DNA of 5,474 nucleotides, taken from positions 1-5,474 of the forward strand of contig JAIOSY010000204.1 in NCBI GenBank assembly GCA_021107375.1, given 5' to 3'. Below, piece by piece: positions 1 through 5,474 of this stretch. A program made the position numbers and the translations under genes. Origin of the DNA: Sulfurimonas sp. Its GTDB lineage: Bacteria; Campylobacterota; Campylobacteria; Campylobacterales; Sulfurimonadaceae. The notes below the pieces were generated by a model that was not told where the DNA came from, searched no databases, and saw only the letters and a program-made list of their open reading frames with translations. Every line of letters begins with the position of its first letter. Position 1 is the stretch's first letter.

Positions 1-870
1 GTTACAAAAGGTCTTAACTCTGGTGTAGATTTTGCTGGTGAAACAATTGTTCAAGTTAAGTATGATACAAATGATATTATAGACAATATGAGAGATAGGT
101 TAAAAACTAATAAGCTTTTTGATGGTGCTACTATTACTGAATTTGGCTCACCGGATGAGGTAGTTATCCGTATGAAGACAACGACTGGAAATGTTACTGT
201 AGATATTGGTGATGTTACTCGTGAGGCTTTAAAAGGTAGTGGTAATTATGAGATTCGTCGTGTTGATATAGTAGGTCCAACTGTAGGTGCTGAGTTAAAA
301 GAGAAGGGAATTATGTCCCTAATCTTAGCAACTATTGGGATTTTAATCTATGTTGCATTTAGGTTTGAGTGGCGTTTTGCAGTTGCTTCTATCGTTGCAC
401 TTATTCATGATATATATTTAGCGCTTGGTGCAATCACTCTTGTTGGTTTAGATGTAAATCTTGCTGTTTTAGCTGCTCTTTTAACACTTTTAGGATATTC
501 TCTTAATGATACTATTATTGTATTTGACCGTATTCGAGAGGGTGTAACAAGCTCCAAAAATACAGATTTAACAGATATAATCAATGAGTCAATCACTAGA
601 ACTCTAGCAAGAACAACTTTAACTTCACTTACAACTTTCTTTGTTGTATTTACGCTATTTATGTTTGGTGGTGAGATTATTCATGCTTTTGCATTTACAC
701 TTCTTATCGGTATAGTAGTTGGTACTTATTCATCAGTTTTTGTAGCTTCACCTATTCTTTTATGGTTTGGTTTTGATGTGAAAAACTATCATGTTAAATT
801 AGCAGCCAAAACAAAAAGAGAAGCTGAAAAACAAAGAATGCGCGATCAGTATGAATCTGGAGTTATGTAG
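1..870 (+). CDS. secF: Protein translocase subunit SecF (5' end missing)
   Basis: SecF forms the SecDF complex in the inner membrane, which uses the proton motive force to help pull preproteins through SecYEG. The frame is open from base 1 to a TAG at 868-870 (289 residues). The ATG at 88 is internal, because family sequence (GLNSGVDFAG, fragment residues 5-14) lies upstream of it. A periplasmic P1-type region leads to VGPTVGAEL (residues 91-99). Five membrane helices follow, at about 104-119, 126-149, 150-175, 208-224 and 228-256. They include the hallmark GYSLNDTIIVFDRIRE (165-180), whose Asp residues lie in the conserved SecF core. The end is a basic cytoplasmic tail. Only about 30-35 N-terminal residues, including most of the first helix, appear to be missing, judging from the usual family length of about 320. 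One oddity is that the usual DFxGG reads DFAGE here. secD is expected just upstream, outside the window. Identification is secure. Confidence 0.96.
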   Translation, partial: VTKGLNSGVDFAGETIVQVKYDTNDIIDNMRDRLKTNKLFDGATITEFGSPDEVVIRMKTTTGNVTVDIGDVTREALKGSGNYEIRRVDIVGPTVGAELKEKGIMSLILATIGILIYVAFRFEWRFAVASIVALIHDIYLALGAITLVGLDVNLAVLAALLTLLGYSLNDTIIVFDRIREGVTSSKNTDLTDIINESITRTLARTTLTSLTTFFVVFTLFMFGGEIIHAFAFTLLIGIVVGTYSSVFVASPILLWFGFDVKNYHVKLAAKTKREAEKQRMRDQYESGVM

Positions 871-885
871 AGGGGTCACTCCTCT
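869..885. terminator. Stem-loop across the convergent stop codons
   Basis: AGAGGGG pairs with CTCCTCT (seven pairs, one of them G-U) around a TCA loop. The stem begins inside the secF TAG, and the loop is the TGA stop of the minus-strand gene read in reverse. Its place between two convergent genes suits a shared 3'-end or terminator hairpin. However, no T-run follows on either strand, so it is not a classical intrinsic terminator. It may instead act as a 3'-end stabiliser or be partly fortuitous. Confidence 0.35.
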
Positions 886-1061
886 GCTATCGTATTTCTG
901 AAGTGATATACCGACATCAAAAAACCTATAGAAACAGAGATAACTACAAACTCTAAATCATCTAAATTAATAAGAGTAAGGTTATGTAAACCCAACAAAA
1001 TTACAAAAGTTAGAAAGCTAAGACCAAGAAATATAAAGAAAATCCCAATAAACGATCTCAT
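876..1061 (-). CDS. Small two-helix membrane protein, unknown function
   Basis: This is a 61-residue hypothetical protein that I do not recognise. It starts at ATG 1061-1059 and ends at TGA 878-876. Evidence that it is real: AGAGGAGG sits five bases before the ATG, the best ribosome-binding site in the window. The frame also fills the gap between secF and the next gene almost exactly, with no competing plus-strand gene. The product has two hydrophobic segments (about residues 4-25 and 36-54) joined by a short loop with D34, D35 and E37. R2 and R55 lie at the outer ends of the helices, so the positive-inside rule predicts a hairpin with both ends in the cytoplasm. There are no cysteines, motif or lipobox. 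It converges on secF with a five-base gap and diverges from the DUF6394-like gene. It could be a small accessory membrane protein; no function can be assigned from sequence alone. Confidence 0.72.
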   Translation of the reverse strand: MRSFIGIFFIFLGLSFLTFVILLGLHNLTLINLDDLEFVVISVSIGFLMSVYHFRNTIAEE

Positions 1062-1066
1062 ATCAA

Positions 1067-1072
1067 CCTCCT
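1067..1072 (-). promoter_or_regulatory. Strong Shine-Dalgarno for the minus-strand small gene
   Basis: The plus strand reads CCTCCT, so the minus strand reads AGGAGG, extended to AGAGGAGG. It lies five bases before the ATG at 1061. It is a full anti-16S match with good spacing and is the main evidence that the 61-codon frame is translated. Confidence 0.75.
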
Positions 1073-1083
1073 CTATTTTTTAT

Positions 1084-1110
1084 ATAATAACATAATTATC
1101 TTTAATAAAA
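1084..1110 (-). promoter_or_regulatory. Possible promoter for the minus-strand small gene
   Basis: Read on the minus strand, a T-rich stretch (TTTTTATTAAA) leads to GATAAT at 1100-1095, and a second -10-like TATTAT lies at 1089-1084. Either would give a short leader before the AGGAGG. The region is so AT-rich that chance matches are likely, so the exact -10 is uncertain. Confidence 0.35.
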
Positions 1111-1136
1111 ATCTCATTCAGTCACCCCTTAAGATA

Positions 1137-1149
1137 TTTTTTGTATAAT
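1137..1149 (+). promoter_or_regulatory. Sigma70-type promoter of the DUF6394-leuS-lptE unit
   Basis: A perfect TATAAT at 1144-1149 is preceded directly by a six-T run and a G (1137-1143). Campylobacterota housekeeping promoters typically show a T-rich tract in place of a strict -35, followed by TATAAT. Transcription would start near 1156, leaving a leader of about 20 bases before the ATG at 1176. I see no other convincing promoter before the end of the window, so this one probably drives leuS, lptE and the last gene. Confidence 0.65.
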
Positions 1150-1164
1150 CTCTCTAATTAATTT

Positions 1165-1169
1165 AAGGA
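1165..1169 (+). promoter_or_regulatory. Ribosome-binding site that fixes the start at 1176
   Basis: AAGGA directly abuts the ATG at 1170 (zero spacing, not usable) but lies six bases before the in-frame ATG at 1176. The second ATG is therefore the likely start. Confidence 0.7.
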
Positions 1170-1175
1170 ATGATT

Positions 1176-1514
1176 ATGGATTGGGGCAAAGTAATATATG
1201 TATTTTTCTCTTTGATGAGTTTAACATCAATTGCAGGTTTTTTATATGAGCATAGTGCGGCAGCACTTTTTGTTGCAGCTAGTTTAAATCTTGTTTCTAC
1301 ATTTTTGAAAATCGGTGTTAGAAATCTTCTCTCAGCAGAACTTTTAGCTTCATCTTTAGTAGCTGATTTACATCTTATTCCAGCATTTGTATACTTGGAA
1401 ATTGTTGGAAATTTAGAGTGGGCTATCGCTTTAACAATAGGTGCATTGATTGCAAATCTATTTTCTATAGGATTGGTTTATATAGAGAGTTTAAAATCTC
1501 ATGAAGAGTATTAG
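1176..1514 (+). CDS. DUF6394-like four-helix inner-membrane protein
   Basis: This is a 112-residue membrane protein of unknown function. It begins [16 protein letters not shown] and resembles, from memory, the DUF6394 family of Campylobacterota and some other proteobacteria. Four hydrophobic segments are visible, at about residues 5-24, 27-44, 54-75 and 80-102. Polar and charged residues lie between or within them (E25, H26, K45, R49, E55, D64, H66, E75, E81), and the tail is short and charged (KSHEEY). There is no signal peptide, lipobox or metal-binding cluster. ATG 1176 is preferred over ATG 1170 because of AAGGA spacing. It is the first gene behind the TATAAT promoter, and its 3' end touches leuS: the stop at 1512-1514 overlaps the leuS ribosome-binding site, suggesting translational coupling. 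The four closely packed helices suggest a small integral membrane subunit or scaffold; any link to leuS beyond co-transcription is unknown. Confidence 0.85.
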   Translation: MDWGKVIYVFFSLMSLTSIAGFLYEHSAAALFVAASLNLVSTFLKIGVRNLLSAELLASSLVADLHLIPAFVYLEIVGNLEWAIALTIGALIANLFSIGLVYIESLKSHEEY

Positions 1515-1516
1515 GA
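1513..1516 (+). promoter_or_regulatory. Probable leuS ribosome-binding site
   Basis: AGGA overlaps the last base of the upstream gene's TAG stop and lies eight bases before the TTG at 1525. The ATG at 1501 has only a weak GAGAG at a longer distance. This site supports TTG initiation coupled to termination of the upstream gene. Confidence 0.5.
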
Positions 1517-1524
1517 AAAGTATA

Positions 1525-3975
1525 TTGGAATATAATTCAAAAGAAATAGAAAAAAAATGGCAGGACTATTGGAAAGAAAATGATAGTTTTGAGCCAAGTG
1601 AAGATTTTACAAAAGAGAAAAAATATATTTTAAGTATGTTTCCGTTTCCAAGTGGAAGGCTTCATATGGGGCATGTGAGAAACTATTCTATTAGTGATGC
1701 TTTTGCTCGTTACCACAGACAGCAGGGTAAAAATGTTCTTCATCCTATTGGTTTTGATAGTTTTGGAATGCCTGCTGAGAATGCTGCTATAAAAAATAAT
1801 GCTAATCCAAAAACATGGACTTATGATAATATTGATTATATGAAAAATGAGTTTTACTCTCTTGGCTTTTCTTTTTCTCGTAAACGAGAGATGGCAACAT
1901 CAGATGAGCTTTATACTAAGTTTGAACAATCTTTTATCATCGATATGTATGAAAAAGGTTTGCTTTACCGTGAAAAGGGTCTTTTAAATTGGTGTCCACA
2001 TGACCAAACTGTTTTGGCAAATGAGCAGGTGATTGATGGTTGCTGTTGGAGATGTGATACTCCTGTTGTTAAAAAAGATATGAATCAGTATTACTTTAAA
2101 ATAACTCAATATGCTGATGAACTTTTAGAGGACTTAAAAAAACTTGAGGGTGGTTGGCCTAAACAAGTATTAACTATGCAAGATAATTGGATAGGAAAGT
2201 CGAATGGTTTAGCTTTTGACCTGTCCTTTGATGATAGTTCAAAAGAGAGATTAAACTCAAAGTTTGATAGCTTTGATGTTTTTACAACTCGTCCAGATAC
2301 TATTTATGGGGTTTCATATACTGCTTTAGCACCTGAACATGCCATAGTGACTTATATGATTGAAAATAATCTTTTATCTGATGAGATAATCTCTGAGATT
2401 AAAAAGATGAAAACTACCTCTTCGATAGACAGACAAAAAGAAAAATCTGGAATATCACTTGGGCTAAATGTTATTCACCCTTTAACTGGAAAATCTATAC
2501 CAGTTTGGATAGCTAATTTTGTTCTTATGGATTATGGAAGTGGGGCTGTTATGGCTGTTCCTGCTCATGATGACAGAGATTATGATTTTGCTAAAAAATA
2601 TGACTTAGAGATAAATGCAGTTATCAAACCTTTTGACGGTGAAGCAGATGATACTAAAGCATACACAGAAGTTGGTGAGCTTTTTAACTCTGGCGAATTT
2701 GATGGTATGAACTCTAAAAAATCTCAATACAACATCATTAAGCACTTTGAAGAGAAAAAGATTGGTAAGAAAACTACTAATTACAAGCTAAAAGATTGGG
2801 GTGTATCTCGTCAAAGATATTGGGGTGCTCCTATTCCGTTTATCCATTGTGAGGATTGTGGTTTAGTTATGGAGAAAAAAGAGAACCTCCCAATTGCACT
2901 TCCTGATGATGTTGAAATTACAGGTGAGGGTAATCCACTTGATAACCATCCAACTTGGAAACATTGTAAATGTTCGGCATGTGGAAAAGATGCGATAAGA
3001 GAAACTGATACGATGGATACTTTTGTAGAGTCTTCTTGGTACTTTTTACGCTTTTGTGCATCACCTGAAAATATGCAAGATGAAGCTTTTTCAGCTGAGC
3101 AGATTAAATACTGGATGGGTGTTGATAACTACATCGGTGGGATTGAACATGCCGTTCTTCATCTTTTATATGCAAGATTTTTTACAAAAGTTTTCCGTGA
3201 TTTAGGCTACTTGGATTTTGATGAGCCTTTTGATAATCTTTTAACTCAAGGTATGGTTTTAAAAGATGGCTCAAAAATGAGTAAATCTAAAGGAAATACT
3301 GTTGATCCTGATGAGATTATAGAGAAATTTGGAGCAGATACAGCAAGATTATTTATACTTTTTGCAGCACCACCAACTCAAGAGTTAGAGTGGAACGATA
3401 GTGGCGTAGAGGGTTCTCATAAGTTTATAAAAAGATTTTTTGACAGAAGTTCAAATATCGTGGCATGTGAGTCTATCCCAAAAATCGCACATGCCGAACT
3501 TTCTAAAGATGAAAAATTTGCAAGAAAGAAAGTTTATGAAGCACTAGTAAGAGCAAATGATGTATATAATGAGAAGTTTACATTCAATACTTTGATAGCT
3601 GGTACAATGGAAGCAATGAATGCTTTAAATGCTCAGTCAAACTCTGATGTTTGGAGTGAGGGTTACTGGATTTTAGCATCTATTATGGAACCAGTTATTC
3701 CCCATGTGGCATGTGAGATTAGTGAGAAATATTTTTCATTAAATAACTTAACTAAACAAACTGTTTTAGATGAAGTTTTTGTAGAAGACAGCATAACTCT
3801 TGGTGTTTCTATAAACGGAAAAAGAAGAGCAGAGATAGAGGTTGCAGTTGATGAGAGTAAAGAAAATATCATCGCACTTGCAAAAGAAAAAACTGCAAAA
3901 TGGTTAGAGGGGATGATAGTTGTAAAAGAGATTGTTGTTCCTAAAAAACTTGTAAATATTGTAGTTAAAGGATAA
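1525..3975 (+). CDS. leuS: Leucyl-tRNA synthetase (class Ia, with editing domain)
   Basis: LeuRS charges tRNA-Leu with leucine, using ATP, in the cytoplasm. From TTG 1525 it has 816 residues, close to Campylobacterota LeuRS and somewhat shorter than the E. coli enzyme (860). The class I signatures are HMGH (47-50) and KMSKS (584-588). The CP1 editing domain is intact: TTRPDT (254-259) and [10 protein letters not shown] (343-352) carry the threonine and aspartate equivalent to E. coli T252 and D345, so mischarged isoleucine or norvaline should be hydrolysed. Zinc-type cysteines are C157/C174/C177 and C442/C445/C483/C486. SRQRYWG (428-434) and a C-terminal tRNA-binding domain follow. ATG 1501 would add eight residues and overlap the upstream gene by 14 bases. 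I prefer TTG 1525 because it has AGGA upstream and gives (M)[11 protein letters not shown], the usual family N-terminus. I see no T-box or leader peptide. lptE follows after two bases. Confidence 0.97.
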   Translation: MEYNSKEIEKKWQDYWKENDSFEPSEDFTKEKKYILSMFPFPSGRLHMGHVRNYSISDAFARYHRQQGKNVLHPIGFDSFGMPAENAAIKNNANPKTWTYDNIDYMKNEFYSLGFSFSRKREMATSDELYTKFEQSFIIDMYEKGLLYREKGLLNWCPHDQTVLANEQVIDGCCWRCDTPVVKKDMNQYYFKITQYADELLEDLKKLEGGWPKQVLTMQDNWIGKSNGLAFDLSFDDSSKERLNSKFDSFDVFTTRPDTIYGVSYTALAPEHAIVTYMIENNLLSDEIISEIKKMKTTSSIDRQKEKSGISLGLNVIHPLTGKSIPVWIANFVLMDYGSGAVMAVPAHDDRDYDFAKKYDLEINAVIKPFDGEADDTKAYTEVGELFNSGEFDGMNSKKSQYNIIKHFEEKKIGKKTTNYKLKDWGVSRQRYWGAPIPFIHCEDCGLVMEKKENLPIALPDDVEITGEGNPLDNHPTWKHCKCSACGKDAIRETDTMDTFVESSWYFLRFCASPENMQDEAFSAEQIKYWMGVDNYIGGIEHAVLHLLYARFFTKVFRDLGYLDFDEPFDNLLTQGMVLKDGSKMSKSKGNTVDPDEIIEKFGADTARLFILFAAPPTQELEWNDSGVEGSHKFIKRFFDRSSNIVACESIPKIAHAELSKDEKFARKKVYEALVRANDVYNEKFTFNTLIAGTMEAMNALNAQSNSDVWSEGYWILASIMEPVIPHVACEISEKYFSLNNLTKQTVLDEVFVEDSITLGVSINGKRRAEIEVAVDESKENIIALAKEKTAKWLEGMIVVKEIVVPKKLVNIVVKG

Positions 3976-3977
3976 AT

Positions 3978-4499
3978 ATGAAATTAATATCGCTATTTTT
4001 AGTAATGCTATTATTCTCGGCATGTGGATATACTCCAAGTGCTAAATTTTCACGAGCAGTTGTAGGTGATAGTATAAGTACGAGTGTCGTAATTTCGGCA
4101 ATTGACCCTGAAAATACAGTTGTGATTAAAGATGCAGTTGATGCTGCTATTATAGAGGTGTTTCATGCATCTTTAACAGATAAATCATTATCTAAAACTC
4201 ATTTGGACTTAAGTTTAGGAAACCCATCATATTCCCCTATTCAGTATGATAGAGATGGTTTTGTTATATCTTATAGAACAAATATTAGTCTTAGTATTGT
4301 TAGAACCACTGATGGTGTAAGTAAATCATATAGTGCTAGAGGGACATATGATTTTGCTATTAAACCAAATGCAATTATTAGTGATAAACAAAGATTTGAT
4401 GCTATTCGTGAGAGTTCAAAAAAAGCTATAAAATCATTTGTTGCTCAAGTTTCAGCTGAGGGTGCTAGAGAAAATAAGGGACAAGAAAAAGAGGAATAA
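3978..4499 (+). CDS. lptE: LPS-assembly lipoprotein LptE-like
   Basis: LptE is an outer-membrane lipoprotein that plugs the LptD barrel and helps insert LPS (or lipooligosaccharide) into the outer leaflet. The 173-residue product has a short lipoprotein signal: a hydrophobic stretch at residues 3-14, then SAC with C16 as the lipidation site and GYTP after it. The mature part is rich in alternating beta-type segments: the region around residues 76-102, including NPSYSPIQYDRDG, then the strand-like stretch ending SARGTYDF. A helix near the C-terminus (about 140-160) and a charged tail (KGQEKEE) follow. This fits the small alpha/beta LptE/RlpB fold, though LptE sequences diverge widely and there is no single diagnostic residue. 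Position directly after leuS, as I recall for Campylobacter and relatives and also for E. coli, supports the call. AAAGGA within the leuS end serves as ribosome-binding site, so translation is probably coupled. Confidence 0.82.
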   Translation: MKLISLFLVMLLFSACGYTPSAKFSRAVVGDSISTSVVISAIDPENTVVIKDAVDAAIIEVFHASLTDKSLSKTHLDLSLGNPSYSPIQYDRDGFVISYRTNISLSIVRTTDGVSKSYSARGTYDFAIKPNAIISDKQRFDAIRESSKKAIKSFVAQVSAEGARENKGQEKEE

Positions 4500-4502
4500 A
4501 AG

Positions 4503-5474
4503 ATGACAGTACAAAGTATTATAAAAAAAGCTATTAAAAGACTTGAATTAGAAGGTAAGCTTTTAACTCCAGATTTTTATGCTGAAGCTTTTTGTAAAGA
4601 GGCTAATAAGGCAGGAATAAATACTCAAGATTGTAATCACATTGATAAGCTTACAAAAACTCTTAACAAGGAGTTTCAAAAAGAGTTAACTCAGTATAGA
4701 ATAAAAACTATGCAAGAGTTTACTCGTTTTTTAATCTCTAAATTAAATAGAACAAACTCTTCACAATGTATAAAAACTTTAGATTCTCAAACTATTTTTT
4801 TAAAAAGAGTTCTTCAAGTTATTGAAGTTTTACATAATAGAGAGGCTACCGAGCTAGCTCTTAAAAGTATAAATCTATTAAATTCAACTCCAACTGTATC
4901 TCAACTAGATCAATTTAGACAACTTTGGATAAATTTTTTAACAACCTATGATGATTCATTTTTAGAAAAATTACACTCTTTTGGTAGTATAGATACTACA
5001 AATTTGAAAAAAACTATAGAAAATTTACATATTTCACCTTCTCCTAAAAGTTCAAATAAATGTGCAGATTTATCTATGGTGTCATCATTATTAATATCTT
5101 CATTAGTTCCATCAATCGCATCAAGCGTAAATGATAAGATAGCTAGTATAAGTGATAAAATTAAAACAAATCCTGAACTTTTAGATAGTGTAAGTGTTGC
5201 TGAAGAAGTTAAATCAGCCATTTCACTTAGGATAGCACTTGATAAAGATAGTGTTAGAGAGATGGTTGAGTCTATTGATGGGGTACTTGATAAATTATCT
5301 CTTAGATTAATAGATATGATTGAAAAATCAGATAATTCAACAATAGAGATTCAAAAGATTAAATCTGAGTTGGAACTTTATAATGAAGCTGATACAAGTA
5401 ATTTTAAAATAGCACATAAAAAACTTTTTACAATAGCTTTAGCCTTAGAAGAAAATACACAACTTTTAAGTAAA
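4503..5474 (+). CDS. N-terminal part of a putative GGDEF-family protein (3' end missing)
   Basis: An open frame runs from ATG 4503 to the window edge, 324 codons with no stop. It starts three bases after the lptE stop, with GAGGA seven bases upstream, so it belongs to the same operon. The opening MTVQSIIKKAIKRLELEGKL, followed by TPDFYAEAFCKEA, recalls the N-terminus of a Campylobacterota diguanylate-cyclase (GGDEF) family. That is recall, and the GGDEF catalytic domain itself would lie beyond the edge. What is visible is almost wholly helical: a 1-180 region rich in Lys, Glu, Leu and Asn, a hydrophobic patch at 192-209 (SLLISSLVPSIASSV), then amphipathic helices likely to form coiled coil (about 210-324). 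There is no signal peptide, and the patch is too short and Ser-rich to be a confident membrane helix, so the protein looks cytoplasmic. If the call is right, it would make cyclic-di-GMP. Otherwise it is a hypothetical helical protein. Confidence 0.6.
   Translation, partial: MTVQSIIKKAIKRLELEGKLLTPDFYAEAFCKEANKAGINTQDCNHIDKLTKTLNKEFQKELTQYRIKTMQEFTRFLISKLNRTNSSQCIKTLDSQTIFLKRVLQVIEVLHNREATELALKSINLLNSTPTVSQLDQFRQLWINFLTTYDDSFLEKLHSFGSIDTTNLKKTIENLHISPSPKSSNKCADLSMVSSLLISSLVPSIASSVNDKIASISDKIKTNPELLDSVSVAEEVKSAISLRIALDKDSVREMVESIDGVLDKLSLRLIDMIEKSDNSTIEIQKIKSELELYNEADTSNFKIAHKKLFTIALALEENTQLLSK

Noticed and set aside
405..596. 63-codon minus-strand open frame inside secF
   Set aside because: It lies wholly within well-conserved SecF membrane-helix coding sequence, has no ribosome-binding site evidence and no recognisable product. 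It is a shadow frame.
871..1129. Ten-base near-inverted repeat (AGGGGTCACT at 871-880, AGTCACCCCT at 1120-1129, one mismatch) flanking the small minus-strand gene
   Set aside because: It looks like short terminal repeats, but the copy at 871 is part of the local hairpin, there are no target-site duplications or transposase, and ten bases with one mismatch may arise by chance.
1128..1133. CTTAAG palindrome upstream of the TATAAT promoter as an operator
   Set aside because: A single six-base palindrome with no repeated or longer dyad is not enough to claim a regulator site.
1150..1500. T-box, leader peptide or leucine attenuator controlling leuS
   Set aside because: The leader from the promoter is only about 20 bases, and the space before leuS is filled by the DUF6394-like gene. 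No specifier stem, leucine-codon run or terminator is visible.
3663..3872. 69-codon minus-strand open frame inside leuS
   Set aside because: It is antisense to the conserved LeuRS C-terminal region and its Ser/Thr-rich composition is typical of a reverse-strand shadow.
5076..5129. Possible membrane helix in the last protein (residues 192-209)
   Set aside because: The hydrophobic stretch is short and interrupted by serines and a proline, with no flanking signal; it is better read as a buried helix.
4946..5221. 91-codon minus-strand open frame opposite the last gene
   Set aside because: The plus-strand frame is longer, continuous with the operon and has a ribosome-binding site; the minus frame is explained as its shadow in AT-rich DNA.

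Overview
The window is AT-rich, with densely packed genes. Its protein sequences (SecF, LeuRS, a small LptE-like lipoprotein), the T-tract plus TATAAT promoter style and the gene order point to a member of the Campylobacterota (former Epsilonproteobacteria). A free-living, Sulfurimonas-like lineage is my best guess; this rests on recall of family sequences, not on a search.

Layout. (1) Positions 1-870, + strand: the 3' part of secF, a Sec translocon accessory subunit; its first few dozen codons and any secD/yajC lie off the left edge. (2) Positions 876-1061, - strand: a small two-helix membrane protein gene convergent with secF, with a near-perfect Shine-Dalgarno. A 7-bp hairpin covers both stop codons. 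(3) Positions 1062-1175: a short divergent intergenic region with a good sigma70-type promoter for the rightward genes. (4) Positions 1176-5474, + strand: a tight, apparently single transcription unit of a four-helix membrane protein (DUF6394-like), leuS (leucyl-tRNA synthetase), an LptE-like outer-membrane lipoprotein, and the N-terminal 324 codons of a large, mostly helical protein that resembles the N-terminal region of a Campylobacterota GGDEF (diguanylate cyclase) family. That last gene runs off the right edge.

How the genes work together. secF serves protein export. The rightward unit mixes translation (leuS) with outer-membrane LPS assembly (lptE) and possibly cyclic-di-GMP signalling. 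This looks like a conserved housekeeping neighbourhood, not a mobile or defence island. I saw no tRNA/rRNA, IS element, CRISPR array or phage gene. The less characterised parts are the small minus-strand membrane protein, the DUF6394-like protein coupled to leuS, and the last, truncated gene. Two start codons deserve correction: leuS probably starts at TTG 1525, and the DUF6394-like gene at ATG 1176.
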